From NCBI RefSeq assembly GCF_003008615.1, contig NZ_CP027657.1, positions 2,046,001 through 2,110,000 of the forward strand: a stretch of DNA of 64,000 nucleotides, given 5' to 3'. The position numbers were made by a program, and so were the translations under genes. The notes beneath the pieces were generated by a model, which saw only the letters and a program-made list of their open reading frames with translations, made no database searches and was not told the origin of the DNA. Below, piece after piece: positions 55,411 through 64,000 of the stretch (position 1 is its first letter; every line of letters starts with the position of its first letter). Source of the stretch: Pseudomonas mendocina. Its GTDB lineage: Bacteria; Pseudomonadota; Gammaproteobacteria; Pseudomonadales; Pseudomonadaceae.

Positions 55411-58400
55411 CAGAGCGTCGCCGGCAGCTTGAAGCTGCGCAGCAAGCCGATGTCGAACGGGTTCGGCGAGCGCTGGCTGTGCAGCAGGTAGTTGGCGTGC
55501 AGACCACCGAGGTTGGCCTTGAGGATCAGCACGTCACGACCGCTGTGGTAGTCCACGTCCATCAGGTCGAGCAGGCGGAACAGCGACCAGGGGCCGGTGT
55601 TCTTCTCGATACCGACGCGGCGGCCACCCAGCTCTTCGACCACCAGGCTGGTGCGGTCTTCCTCGCTCGCTGCCGGCCAGCGGAAGGCGGTGGCGACGAT
55701 CGGCCCGTGGCGGTATTCCAGTTGCTGCTTGCCGAAGCGGAAGTCGGCGCGGCTCAGGCTGGAGTCCAGCGAGTAGGGTTCGAGCTTGAACAGCACCTGC
55801 GGCTCGGCCGGGTTCTCGGCGAAGAAGCTGCGGCGGATCACCTGGGCACGGCTCATCTGCAGGAGGAACTCGCGCGACAGCGGCAGGCCACGGCCATCGA
55901 CACGACGCAGGCGGTATTCGTCGGCACTGCCGCTGACGAAGGGACGCAGGTAGCTGTCGAAGAAGCGTTCGGCGATGCCCTGAGCCTTGAAGAACTCGCG
56001 GAAGTCGGCCACCGCCACATCGCTTTCGCTGTGCGCGGTGAACGGATAACGCTGCTTCAGCGAGTTGTCGTAGGCGGCGTACAGCTCGCTCTGGTAGCGC
56101 TGGTTGAGGAAGTGGTAGGCGTCGTTGAGTACCAGCGTCCAGCTGTCCTCGGCCAGCAGCGCCAGCCAGTTGCCTACCGGTTGCGGCAAGCGCGAAGCGG
56201 CGCTGCGTACCTGGTTGATCGCATCGCGCTTGCCGCCCATGCGCGCCTTGGCCATCTCGAACGCGGCCTGATCGCTGGCGCCGGCGTTGGCCAAACTGGC
56301 CAGCTGACGTTGCAGCTCGTCCAGCGCCTGCAGGCCGGCGGCCAGTTCGACACCGGCACCGCCGTTATCGTCAAGCAGCTTGTGCAGGCTCTCGAAGCGA
56401 CGTTCCAGCGTCTTGCGCGCGGTGTCCGGGGTGTTCTTGGCCAGAGCCTGCTGCGCTTGTTCGGCAGCGGCGCTGGCCAGCTTGGCGGCCTTGCCCAACT
56501 TGCCCTTGGTGCCTTCCAGCGCGGCAGCGGCGGCACCGGCGTCGTCAGCAGCCTCGGCCAGCCCCTTGAAGCGGGTGTTGTCGCGCACTTCCACCAGCAG
56601 TTGCAGCAGCGGCGAGTTGGCGGCAGTCAGGCCACCCAGCAGGCTGGCGCCACGACCGGCGCTGCCGATCGGCTCCAGGCTGAGCTGGGCGATGGCTTCG
56701 CCCCAGTAGTTGCCGTAGTCACGGAAGTACAGTTGCTCCAGTTCCACCATCAGGCGACCGAGGTCACCGGCGCTAAGGGTTTCGCCTTCGCCCAGCACCC
56801 AGTTGTCACGCAGGATCTCACGCACCAGGTTGCCGCCCTGAGCGGTGAAGGTCTTGCTGTAACCGCTCTGGGTGTAGAAGCCGGGGATGGCGTAGTCGCT
56901 GCCGTTGATCAGACCGGCCTGCGGGCCGAGTTTCTGGCTCAGGCGGTAGTCCGGCAGGCTACGTGCCTGCTCACGCAGCATGCGGTAGACGACGTTGGCC
57001 AGCGACTCGCTGCGCAGCACCTGACGTGCCTGGGCAACCAGCTGGGCGTTGAGCGCATAGGGTGCGAAGGATTCATCGAGCAGACGCGCGAAGTGCGTGT
57101 TCAGGCCATGCTGCGCCGGGCTGTTGCCGGCGTAGCGCAGCGACCAGTCGGCAGCGACCCATTCTTTGAGGAAATCGGCATCGCGGCGCTCTTCGAGGTT
57201 GAGCATCAGGTAGGCGCGCAGGCTGCCGAGCAGGCGTTCACGGTCGCTGAGGTTGGCGCGGATCTGCGCTTCCAGTTGGCGCGCCACGCGTGGCAGCAAG
57301 AGGTTTTCCAACTCGGCGCGGTAGGTCGAGTGCAACGACGGATTGACCGCCTCGCCCTGGAACAGACCAGTACGCTGCAGGTAGGACACGTCGCCCTTGG
57401 GTGGGAACACCAAGGTCGCGGCGTAGCTGCTGTCCAGTGCCTTGAGCACCTGCTGGGCATCGTCCTGCGGGCTGATCGCACCGTGCTCGCGGGTGAGCTT
57501 CTGGGCGATCTCGCGCAGTTCTTCCAGACGCCCGTGGTTGGCCGAGAAGCCGGTGGCCCAGAGCACACCGAACAGCGCCAGCACGGCGAAGGCGGTGGCA
57601 TACATGGCGCGCTGGCCCCAGTCGATGCGGCGCACTTCCTTCTGATCCAGGCCGGCCAGCTCCGCCTCGGGGAAAATCACCTGGCTGAGCAGGTGGTGGA
57701 TGAAGCGTGCACGACCACTGCGGAAGGTCGGCAGCGCACTGCCGGCCAGGCCGAGGTTACGGCCGATGCCGGCAGTCAGCGGGTCGAGCTGCTCACTGAG
57801 TTGTGGCGCGCTGGTCAGATAGAAGCCGCGCAGCTTGCTGGCTCGCTGGTAGCGGTTGCCGGCGAAGGCCAGTTCGATGAACAGGCACAGGCGCTCGCCG
57901 ATCTGGCCGAGCTGGTGCGGGAAGTCGAGGATGCGACCACGGCGCTGGGTATCGCGCTCCTGGTGCATACGCAGGATCACCTGGCTGTTGAGGCGGCGCA
58001 GCAGTTCTTCGAACTCCTGACGCACGACGCTTACATCGCTGGCGTTCTGCTCCTTGCGGAAGCTGGCGCCGAGCACCTGCTCGCTTTCCTCACGCGACAG
58101 CTGGTCGAAGAACTCGTCGAAGCCCAGCACCTTGTCGGCCTTGCTCAGCACCAGGTAGACCGGCACATCGGCGCCCAGACGCTGATGAATCTCGTGCAGG
58201 CGCTGGCGGGTCTGACGGGCCAGGGTTTCCAGCTCCACTTCGCTGCCGCCCTGCAGTTGCTCGACCGGGATGCTCACCAGCACACCGTTGAGCGGACGCG
58301 CGCGGCGCTGGCGCAGCAGGCCGAGCAGGGTGCCCCAGGCGCGACCGTCGACCTGAACGTCAGGCTGGGTCAGGTAGCGGCCGGCGGTGTCGATCAGCAC

Positions 58401-58949
58401 GGCGTGGTCGGCGAAATACCAGTCGGCGTAACGGGTGCCGGACACGTCCTTGGTCAGACGCTGGTTGTCGCCACGGTTGAGCGGAAAGTCCAGTCCGGAG
58501 AAGTCCAGCAAACTGGTCTTGCCGCTGCCCTGCGGACCGAGCAGCAGATACCAGGGCAGGTCGTTGCGCCATTTCTCGCTGCGACCACGGTACAGAGTGG
58601 AGCGTTTGAGGGTGCGCAGGGCGTCCTTGAAGCGATGGCGCAGCTCGTTCTGCTCCTCGCTGATCTGCTCCTCACGGCGCAGGCGTTCCTGCGCATCGGC
58701 ATCGTTCTCTTCGGCCTTCTTGCGCGCAGTGGAGCGCCAGCTGGCGAATACCATGCCCAGGCCCCAGAGCAGGAACAGCAGGCTGATGGTCAGCAGACGG
58801 CTGGTGGCCGACTCCCAGAATTTGTAGTCACTGACCGCCAGCAGCGGGCCGACGAACCACACCAGCAGCGCAAGGATCAGAACCAGCAACAGGCTCCAGA
58901 CCCAGGTCTTGCGGAAAAAGGCGCCAAGTTTGGCGAAGAAACTCTTCAT
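55410..58949 (-). CDS. tssM: T6SS membrane complex protein TssM (IcmF)
   Basis: A 1179-residue inner-membrane protein. Two N-terminal helices (about 17-37 and 53-70), a Walker A site at 138-145 (GPQGSGKT), a third helix near 450 and a long periplasmic part with the IcmF-related C-terminal domain. It joins TssL and TssJ to form the envelope channel. Start ATG overlaps the tssL stop by four bases. A long open frame on the opposite strand is a high-GC shadow. Confidence 0.96.
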   Translation of the reverse strand: MKSFFAKLGAFFRKTWVWSLLLVLILALLVWFVGPLLAVSDYKFWESATSRLLTISLLFLLWGLGMVFASWRSTARKKAEENDADAQERLRREEQISEEQNELRHRFKDALRTLKRSTLYRGRSEKWRNDLPWYLLLGPQGSGKTSLLDFSGLDFPLNRGDNQRLTKDVSGTRYADWYFADHAVLIDTAGRYLTQPDVQVDGRAWGTLLGLLRQRRARPLNGVLVSIPVEQLQGGSEVELETLARQTRQRLHEIHQRLGADVPVYLVLSKADKVLGFDEFFDQLSREESEQVLGASFRKEQNASDVSVVRQEFEELLRRLNSQVILRMHQERDTQRRGRILDFPHQLGQIGERLCLFIELAFAGNRYQRASKLRGFYLTSAPQLSEQLDPLTAGIGRNLGLAGSALPTFRSGRARFIHHLLSQVIFPEAELAGLDQKEVRRIDWGQRAMYATAFAVLALFGVLWATGFSANHGRLEELREIAQKLTREHGAISPQDDAQQVLKALDSSYAATLVFPPKGDVSYLQRTGLFQGEAVNPSLHSTYRAELENLLLPRVARQLEAQIRANLSDRERLLGSLRAYLMLNLEERRDADFLKEWVAADWSLRYAGNSPAQHGLNTHFARLLDESFAPYALNAQLVAQARQVLRSESLANVVYRMLREQARSLPDYRLSQKLGPQAGLINGSDYAIPGFYTQSGYSKTFTAQGGNLVREILRDNWVLGEGETLSAGDLGRLMVELEQLYFRDYGNYWGEAIAQLSLEPIGSAGRGASLLGGLTAANSPLLQLLVEVRDNTRFKGLAEAADDAGAAAAALEGTKGKLGKAAKLASAAAEQAQQALAKNTPDTARKTLERRFESLHKLLDDNGGAGVELAAGLQALDELQRQLASLANAGASDQAAFEMAKARMGGKRDAINQVRSAASRLPQPVGNWLALLAEDSWTLVLNDAYHFLNQRYQSELYAAYDNSLKQRYPFTAHSESDVAVADFREFFKAQGIAERFFDSYLRPFVSGSADEYRLRRVDGRGLPLSREFLLQMSRAQVIRRSFFAENPAEPQVLFKLEPYSLDSSLSRADFRFGKQQLEYRHGPIVATAFRWPAASEEDRTSLVVEELGGRRVGIEKNTGPWSLFRLLDLMDVDYHSGRDVLILKANLGGLHANYLLHSQRSPNPFDIGLLRSFKLPATL

Positions 58950-59827
58950 TTCACGTCATCCATGCTGACACCCGAGGCCGGGTCGAGTTGCTGGTACGGC
59001 TTGAGAACGGTGTCGCGCTGCTCGCCGAGCACCCAGGCGAAGCCGGCGTACATCATCACCAGGCACATCAGGGTGAACAGCGCCACCAGCCACCACGGCA
59101 CGATGCGTACCAGGCGCCGACGGGGGTCCTTCAGGCCCTGCCAGTGCGGCGAGACTTCGCGCGGCACGTCGCCGCGCAGCTGGCGAATCTGCCGGTAGAG
59201 GCTGTCGCGCACCGCTTCCAGTTCGAGCATGCCGCGCTGCAGCACGCGGTATTTGCCTTCGAAGCCGAGCGACAGGCACAAGTACATCAGCTCCAGCATC
59301 GGCAGGTGCTTGACCGGGTTGCGCGACAGGCGCTCGAGCAACTGGAAGAACTTCTCACCGCCGAAGGTCTCGTTGTGGAACGAGGACAACAGGCTCATCT
59401 GCGACCACTGGCTCTCGTTGCCCCAGGGCGTGGTCACCACCGCCTCGTCGACCACGGTGCACAGCACGTAGCGGGCGGCCATCACCTGGCTGCTCTCGGC
59501 GCCGTCGTGCAGGGCGCGGTGCTCGAACAGCTTGATCTCACGGGTCAGGCGCTGATTGAGGGCGTCCAGATCCTCGCTCTCAAAACTGTGCTTGAGGCGC
59601 ACCACTTCCGAGAGCAGCGAGGACGCCGCCGCCACCAGTGGGTTGAGGCTGATGTTGAAACTCTCCGCCGGACGCAGGCGCGCGGCGAAAATCATGCGCT
59701 CTTCCAGCTGCTCGAATTTCGGCGGCGCGCTGAAGTCGGTCAGCGGGCTTTCTGCGCGCGATTCACCCTTGCGGTTGAGGATGACCGTCTTGTCATCCTG
59801 GCCGTATTCCATTTCCTTGGTTGTCAT
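58946..59827 (-). CDS. tssL: T6SS membrane complex protein TssL (DotU)
   Basis: A 293-residue DotU-type protein: a cytoplasmic helical domain (VLCTVVDEAVVTTPWGNESQW, ETFGGEKFFQLLERL, CLSLGFEGKYR) and a single membrane helix near the C-terminus (about 245-270). It lacks a peptidoglycan-binding OmpA domain, so that function would be supplied elsewhere. It lies two bases after tssK. Confidence 0.95.
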   Translation of the reverse strand: MTTKEMEYGQDDKTVILNRKGESRAESPLTDFSAPPKFEQLEERMIFAARLRPAESFNISLNPLVAAASSLLSEVVRLKHSFESEDLDALNQRLTREIKLFEHRALHDGAESSQVMAARYVLCTVVDEAVVTTPWGNESQWSQMSLLSSFHNETFGGEKFFQLLERLSRNPVKHLPMLELMYLCLSLGFEGKYRVLQRGMLELEAVRDSLYRQIRQLRGDVPREVSPHWQGLKDPRRRLVRIVPWWLVALFTLMCLVMMYAGFAWVLGEQRDTVLKPYQQLDPASGVSMDDVK

Positions 59828-59829
59828 GG

Positions 59830-61161
59830 TCAGTTCCTGATCGCCCAGAATTTCAGCTCAAGCCCGGAGAACTCGCCGGACACGTGGAAGGCGAAGCCGC
59901 CGGAGCGTTCCAGCTGCGCCAGTTCCTCGGAGCTGAGCTCCAAGGCGAAGTAGGTCTTGCCCGAATGGAAGGGAATCTGCCGTGGCGCCACCGGCAGCGG
60001 TTTGACCTTGATCCCCGGCAGGTGCAGGTTGACCAGTTGGCGGATGCGCTCCACCGGGCCGACCTTGAGGTGCGCAGGCAGGCGCTGGCGCAGCTCCTCG
60101 GAGTCGCACTGGGCGCTGGCGGCGAGCACGAAACTGGAGGTGCCGAGCAACTTGTGGTCGTGCAGCGGCGACACCTGGATACCGTACTGGCGCTGCTGCA
60201 GGAGCATCTCGATGGCGTGCTGTTCGAGCACCATCGACAGCACCTGACGGATGGCGTCCATCAGCTTGCGAAAGCTCAGGCCCTGGTCGCTGTGCAGGTA
60301 GCGGCCTTCCAGGCGCGGGCGCTTGGTCTCGCTGGAGAAGGTCGCCAATTCGCCGAGCAGGCCGACCAGCTCACGGTAGATCTGCTCCGGGTGCACCTGC
60401 TCGACGCCCAGGTGATGACGCAGGATCGGCTCGTAGCGGTTGATCAGCTGCAGCATCATGAAGTCGCCGACCTCGGCACCGCCCACCTTGCCGGTGGCGC
60501 GAATGCGCTCGGCGAGGATGTCGCCACGGTGGGCGAGCATGCTGATCACTTCCTTGAGGCAGCTCAGCAGGTAGCCGGAGGCCTGGAAGTTGACGTAGGT
60601 CGGGCTGAATTCCGGATCGAGGCTGATCACCCCATCCGGCGTGGTGTCGAGCACGTCGCACAGCTTGAGCTTCACATAGGCCTGGTCGCTCTGCTGCTCG
60701 CCGAGCAGCAGGCGGAAGTCCGGACGACCGGTGCTGACCTGGCTGACGCTGCTGTCGCCGGCGTTGCAGTCGGCCACTTCCTCGTCGAAGGCGACATAGC
60801 GCGCCAGCACGTCACGCTGCTCCGGGCGGCGGCTCTCGATGTGGTTGCCGGTAACCAGCGGCAGCGCCAGGTAGACCGGGGTGTTGCCGGTGTTCGGCGG
60901 CACGTCCAGGCCCAGCGGCTCGCGCTCGGCGCCAAGGTCGAAGAGGCTGCCGTCGGGCAGCACGCCGCTGGCCTTGCTCACCACCAGCTTGCCCATGTTG
61001 AGGAACTGGCGGTCGATCTCCAGCTCAAAGAAGCCCCAGGCATAGCTGTCCAGCTTCTGCGTACGCACCTTGAGCTGATGATCGAAGTAACGATCGTTCT
61101 GCTGGAAGTGCTGCGGGCGCAGCAGCATGCCTTCCTGCCAGATGACTTTATGCTGGCTCAT
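59830..61161 (-). CDS. tssK: T6SS baseplate protein TssK
   Basis: A 443-residue TssK (VasE, ImpJ), the trimeric baseplate part that docks to the membrane complex. It starts MSQHKVIWQEGMLLRPQHFQ, the family hallmark, and ends with the conserved KFWAIRN. Start ATG overlaps the tssJ stop (ATGA). Confidence 0.96.
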   Translation of the reverse strand: MSQHKVIWQEGMLLRPQHFQQNDRYFDHQLKVRTQKLDSYAWGFFELEIDRQFLNMGKLVVSKASGVLPDGSLFDLGAEREPLGLDVPPNTGNTPVYLALPLVTGNHIESRRPEQRDVLARYVAFDEEVADCNAGDSSVSQVSTGRPDFRLLLGEQQSDQAYVKLKLCDVLDTTPDGVISLDPEFSPTYVNFQASGYLLSCLKEVISMLAHRGDILAERIRATGKVGGAEVGDFMMLQLINRYEPILRHHLGVEQVHPEQIYRELVGLLGELATFSSETKRPRLEGRYLHSDQGLSFRKLMDAIRQVLSMVLEQHAIEMLLQQRQYGIQVSPLHDHKLLGTSSFVLAASAQCDSEELRQRLPAHLKVGPVERIRQLVNLHLPGIKVKPLPVAPRQIPFHSGKTYFALELSSEELAQLERSGGFAFHVSGEFSGLELKFWAIRN

Positions 61162-61649
61162 CGGCTGCGCTCCTGCGGGTCATCCAGGTTACGAATGCCG
61201 CGCTCGTCGAGACGCAAGTTGGCCACGTTGCGCTGCTGCTCGTTGATTGCGATCACATAGCGCCAGTTGGCTTCCGGCAAGTCGCGATAGGCGGCGAGCA
61301 CAGCGACGTAGCGGCTGCCTTCCTGCACCGAAACCTTCAACTCACGGGTTTCACCCGGGCGCAGCTCGAGTTCTTCCAGGGTCACCAGATCAGGTGCCAG
61401 GGCTTCCTTGGGCCGCTGGTAGAGGGAGAAGAAATCGGCGTTCTCGAAGGCCACCGGGTGCTTGAGTTCGATCAGCCGCAGCACGATGGGCGAGGGGCGA
61501 CCGTGCAGATCCGGGTTGAGCTGGTCGCTGCCGGTGAGGCTCAGATCCAGCTTGGTCATGGTCGAGTAAGGCGACATCGCGGCGCAGCCGGCGAGGGTCA
61601 GCAGCGCGGCGCACAGGGCCAGGGAAAGCAGGCGAGGCATGGTGTTCAT
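61158..61649 (-). CDS. tssJ: T6SS outer-membrane lipoprotein TssJ
   Basis: A 163-residue lipoprotein with signal peptide and lipobox LAGC (Cys22). The mature domain is the transthyretin-like TssJ fold (KLDLSLTGSDQLNPD, PSPIVLRLIELKHPVAFENADFF). It anchors the TssM-TssL complex to the outer membrane. Start ATG overlaps the FHA gene stop by four bases. Confidence 0.94.
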   Translation of the reverse strand: MNTMPRLLSLALCAALLTLAGCAAMSPYSTMTKLDLSLTGSDQLNPDLHGRPSPIVLRLIELKHPVAFENADFFSLYQRPKEALAPDLVTLEELELRPGETRELKVSVQEGSRYVAVLAAYRDLPEANWRYVIAINEQQRNVANLRLDERGIRNLDDPQERSR

Positions 61650-62842
61650 CCTTGAAGGTCGGTATTGAGGGTGGCGATCAGGCGAACCTGCTCTTCGTAG
61701 GCACTGGCGAAATCACGAGCGAACAGGCGATCGCTCCAGTCGTCGTTCTGCTCCAGCGAGGCATGCAGACGGCGATAGGCGCGCCAGCGGCCGCCATCGG
61801 TCGGCAGCAACGGCTTGCGACCGTTACGCTCGAAACGCATGGTCAGTTGCTCCGGGGCGAACTGTTCGAACATGCCCTGAACGGCTGCGCGGCTGGCGGC
61901 GAGCAGTGCCACCTGGTGCGCCTGCAGGTCGCGGAAGCTGCGGTTGATGGCCTGCTCGGCCGGCAGTTGGCCAGGCTTGCCACCGCGCAGCAGCGCGGTC
62001 AGCGTCTCGCTGGTATCCAGGCCATGCTTGAGCGGGTTGTTGCCAGCGCTCTGCACGGTGGTCAGGGCCAGACGCAGTTCGTTCTTCAGCTCGCTGCGGG
62101 TACGCAGGGCCTGCTGCAGGCTGCCGACGCTCTGCTTGAGCAGCTTGGCAGCATTCAGCGCCAGCGCTTCGCGGGCATCGTCATCGAGGTCGTCGACACG
62201 CACGCCAAGGGCATCGGAGAACTTCTCCCAGAAAGTCGGCGGCAGACGCTCGGGTTCCGGGGCGACTTTCGGTTGCGGCGCAGGTGTCGGCATCACCAGC
62301 TCGGGTACCAGCAGGTTTTCTTCGTCGATCTGCGCGTAGTCGCGCTGCTGCGCCTGTGCGGTACTGGGGCGCAGTACGGCGGTGAGATCGTCCACCTCGG
62401 CGTACACGCGCTCCTGCTGATCCAGCGCGGTGAGCGGATCGAGGTCGAGGAAGGCATCATCCGGGATGATGCTGCCGGCGGCCTGCGGCAGGCCGATATC
62501 CCCTTCAAACATGGCCGGATCCTGAACCAGCCGTGCGCGAATCTCGAAGTCGCCCAGGCAATAGACGCTGCCATGCTCGATGCGCTGCGGGCTGCCCTTG
62601 GCCAGGCTGGCGCCGCTGTCCTTGAGCTGGATGCCATTGCTGCTGGTGTCGGTCAGGTAGAAGGCGCCATCGCGATAGCTGACTTCCGCATGCCGACTGG
62701 AGAGGATGCGCTTGCGATCCGGAATCACCCAGTCGCACTCGTCGGCACGACCGATCACGCCGCCGGCCTGCTTGAAGGTTTTGGTGGTCAACAGACCTGG
62801 CACGAACTGCTGCGCGCTGACCACATCGAATACCAGTTCCAT
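61646..62842 (-). CDS. tagH: T6SS FHA-domain protein (TagH/Fha type)
   Basis: A 398-residue protein. The FHA domain (about 20-95) reads GRADECDWVIPD, LSSRHAEVSYRDG and TDTSSNGI, the phosphothreonine-binding core. The C-terminal half is the TagH (VasC-like) domain ending in a helical bundle. In known systems the FHA protein is the substrate of the kinase encoded here. Shine-Dalgarno aaggag. Confidence 0.94.
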   Translation of the reverse strand: MELVFDVVSAQQFVPGLLTTKTFKQAGGVIGRADECDWVIPDRKRILSSRHAEVSYRDGAFYLTDTSSNGIQLKDSGASLAKGSPQRIEHGSVYCLGDFEIRARLVQDPAMFEGDIGLPQAAGSIIPDDAFLDLDPLTALDQQERVYAEVDDLTAVLRPSTAQAQQRDYAQIDEENLLVPELVMPTPAPQPKVAPEPERLPPTFWEKFSDALGVRVDDLDDDAREALALNAAKLLKQSVGSLQQALRTRSELKNELRLALTTVQSAGNNPLKHGLDTSETLTALLRGGKPGQLPAEQAINRSFRDLQAHQVALLAASRAAVQGMFEQFAPEQLTMRFERNGRKPLLPTDGGRWRAYRRLHASLEQNDDWSDRLFARDFASAYEEQVRLIATLNTDLQG

Positions 62843-62862
62843 GGTGAACCTACTCCTTGCGG

Positions 62863-62997
62863 TCAGTGGCCGCGTTTCTCGGCTTGCGGGTCGCCCAGCG
62901 GGCGGTATTGGTCGTCGCTGAACTTGTAATTGCCAGTGCAGCCGGCCAGGGCGATGGCCAGGGCCAGCAGGGCGGCGGTCCGGTAGCGATGCAGCAT
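62863..62997 (-). CDS. Small T6SS-linked lipoprotein (OrfX position)
   Basis: A 44-residue lipoprotein: signal peptide with lipobox LAGC (Cys20) and a short polar mature part TGNYKFSDDQYRPLGDPQA. It fits between the FHA gene and the sigma-54 activator as the small orfX of P. aeruginosa H2-T6SS does. Function unknown. It is short enough to be missed by most gene finders. Confidence 0.75.
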   Translation of the reverse strand: MLHRYRTAALLALAIALAGCTGNYKFSDDQYRPLGDPQAEKRGH

Positions 62998-63044
62998 GGA
63001 ATGCGCTCCTTGGGTGACAGTGGGTAGAAGATGGGCAGGCATGC

Positions 63045-64000
63045 TCAGACCTCGCTCGGGCTGATCTTCAGCCGCTGCATGCGGTACAGCAGGGTGCGTC
63101 GGGGCAGACCCAGCTCGTTGGCGGCGTTGGTCTGGTTGCCGCGGTTCTTGCGCAGGCAGTCGAGCAGTAGGTTGCGTTCGAGCCGATCCATGCGCTCGCG
63201 CAGGCTCAGCGGCGCGCTATCGGTGCTCTGGGTCTGCTCCAGGTTGAAGTGCTCGGGTAGCAGCTCTCCACCCTCGCAGAGCAGCACGGCGCGCTCGACC
63301 AGGCCCTTGAGCTCGCGCACGTTGCCGGGGAAGGCATAGCCGGCCAGGTGCTCCAGCGCGGCGTCACTCCAACGGCAGGCGTCACGCTGCAGCAAGCCGC
63401 TGGCGGTACTGGCGAAGTGGCGGGCGAGCAAAAGGATGTCCTCGTCGCGCTCACGCAGCGCCGGCAGCTCGATGGGGAAATGCGACAGGCGATAGAACAG
63501 GTCTTCGCGGAAGCTCCCTTCCTCGACACGCTTGCGCAGCTCCTGGTGAGTCGCGGCGACGATGCGCACATCGACCTTGTGCGTCTCGCTGCTGCCCAGC
63601 GGGCGCACTTCGCCTTCCTGCAGCACGCGCAGCAGCTTGGCCTGCAGCGTCAACGGCATATCGCCGATCTCGTCGAGAAACAACGTGCCGCCATCGGCCG
63701 CATCGAACAGGCCCGGCTTGTCGCGGTCAGCACCGGTGAAAGCGCCCTTGCGGTAGCCGAACAGTTCGCTCTCCAGCAGGTTTTCCGGCAGTGCTGCGCA
63801 GTTCTGCACGATGAAGGCCTTGCTGCGCCGCGCACCGCAATCGTGGATGGCGCGGGCGACCAGTTCCTTGCCGGTGCCGGTCTCGCCGGTCAACAGCACG
63901 CTGACCGGGCTGTGCAGCACCTTGCCGATCAACTGATAGACGCGGCGCATGGCCTGGCTCTGGCCGAGCAAGCCGTAGCCGCTGGCGCAGGGTGTGCCAG
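63045..64000 (-). CDS. Sigma-54-dependent activator (Sfa type), C-terminal part
   Basis: The last about 318 codons of a sigma-54 activator; the N-terminus is past the right edge. The AAA+ domain is complete: Walker A GETGTGKE, the sigma-54-contact loop GAFTGA and Walker B LFLDEIGD. The C-terminal helix-turn-helix ([20 protein letters not shown]) follows. Position and order match sfa2 of H2-T6SS. So the T6SS locus is probably sigma-54 controlled. Confidence 0.94.
   Translation of the reverse strand, partial: GTPCASGYGLLGQSQAMRRVYQLIGKVLHSPVSVLLTGETGTGKELVARAIHDCGARRSKAFIVQNCAALPENLLESELFGYRKGAFTGADRDKPGLFDAADGGTLFLDEIGDMPLTLQAKLLRVLQEGEVRPLGSSETHKVDVRIVAATHQELRKRVEEGSFREDLFYRLSHFPIELPALRERDEDILLLARHFASTASGLLQRDACRWSDAALEHLAGYAFPGNVRELKGLVERAVLLCEGGELLPEHFNLEQTQSTDSAPLSLRERMDRLERNLLLDCLRKNRGNQTNAANELGLPRRTLLYRMQRLKISPSEV

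Noticed and set aside
55479..59198. 1239-codon open frame opposite tssM
   Set aside because: Shadow frame in high-GC DNA. The minus strand encodes a full-length TssM with Walker A site and overlapping neighbours.

Overview
The window is high-GC, densely packed gammaproteobacterial chromosome. Gene content and order point to the genus Pseudomonas: polA / DUF2782 / thrB, an aa3-type oxidase cluster, purE-purK, and a type VI secretion (T6SS) cluster in the order sfa-orfX-fha-lip-tssK-tssL-tssM-stp-stk, as in the H2-T6SS of P. aeruginosa. Placement near the P. mendocina/oleovorans (Ectopseudomonas) group is a guess from repeats and overall gene content. No rRNA, tRNA, CRISPR array or full insertion sequence was seen.

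Layout. 1-2.4 kb: start of polA (cut by the window edge), a DUF2782 protein and homoserine kinase. 2.5-11 kb: cytochrome c oxidase with its assembly genes (coxB, coxA, ctaG, coxC, SURF1, a small membrane protein, ctaA, ctaB, SCO), with one DUF2909 gene on the other strand in the middle. 11-30.7 kb: amino-acid metabolism and transport, with glutaminase, a RidA protein, a TRAP transporter plus gamma-glutamyltransferase operon, an Lrp regulator, asparaginase, an alanine/glycine symporter, aspartase with a LysR regulator, a PdxR/MocR-type regulator and three related acetyltransferase genes. Gene decay is visible here: a symporter remnant and an acetyltransferase with one in-frame stop. 30.8-33 kb: polyamine-binding protein and acetylpolyamine amidohydrolase. 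33.2-37.8 kb: an apparent five-gene operon of two PepSY proteins, a secreted BNR-repeat protein, a membrane protein and an LtaS-like membrane sulfatase/transferase. 38-45.3 kb: regulators, alcohol dehydrogenase, purE-purK and small envelope genes.

45.3-47 kb is a rearranged, A+T-richer segment. It lies between a gene and a truncated second copy of that gene's 3' part. It carries a 225-residue orphan protein with a CAE...PCxxC deaminase-type zinc signature, followed by a REP-like inverted repeat that ends at the break in the truncated gene.

47-64 kb is a T6SS locus read right to left: sigma-54 activator (cut at the edge), small lipoprotein, FHA protein, TssJ, TssK, TssL, TssM, PP2C phosphatase, Ser/Thr kinase, VgrG, DUF4123 adaptor, two tandem DUF3304 lipoproteins (probable immunity) and a Tle1-type phospholipase effector (DUF2235). 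Almost all these genes overlap by 1-16 bases, so they are probably co-transcribed. The sheath, baseplate and ClpV genes are not in the window and would be expected past its right end.
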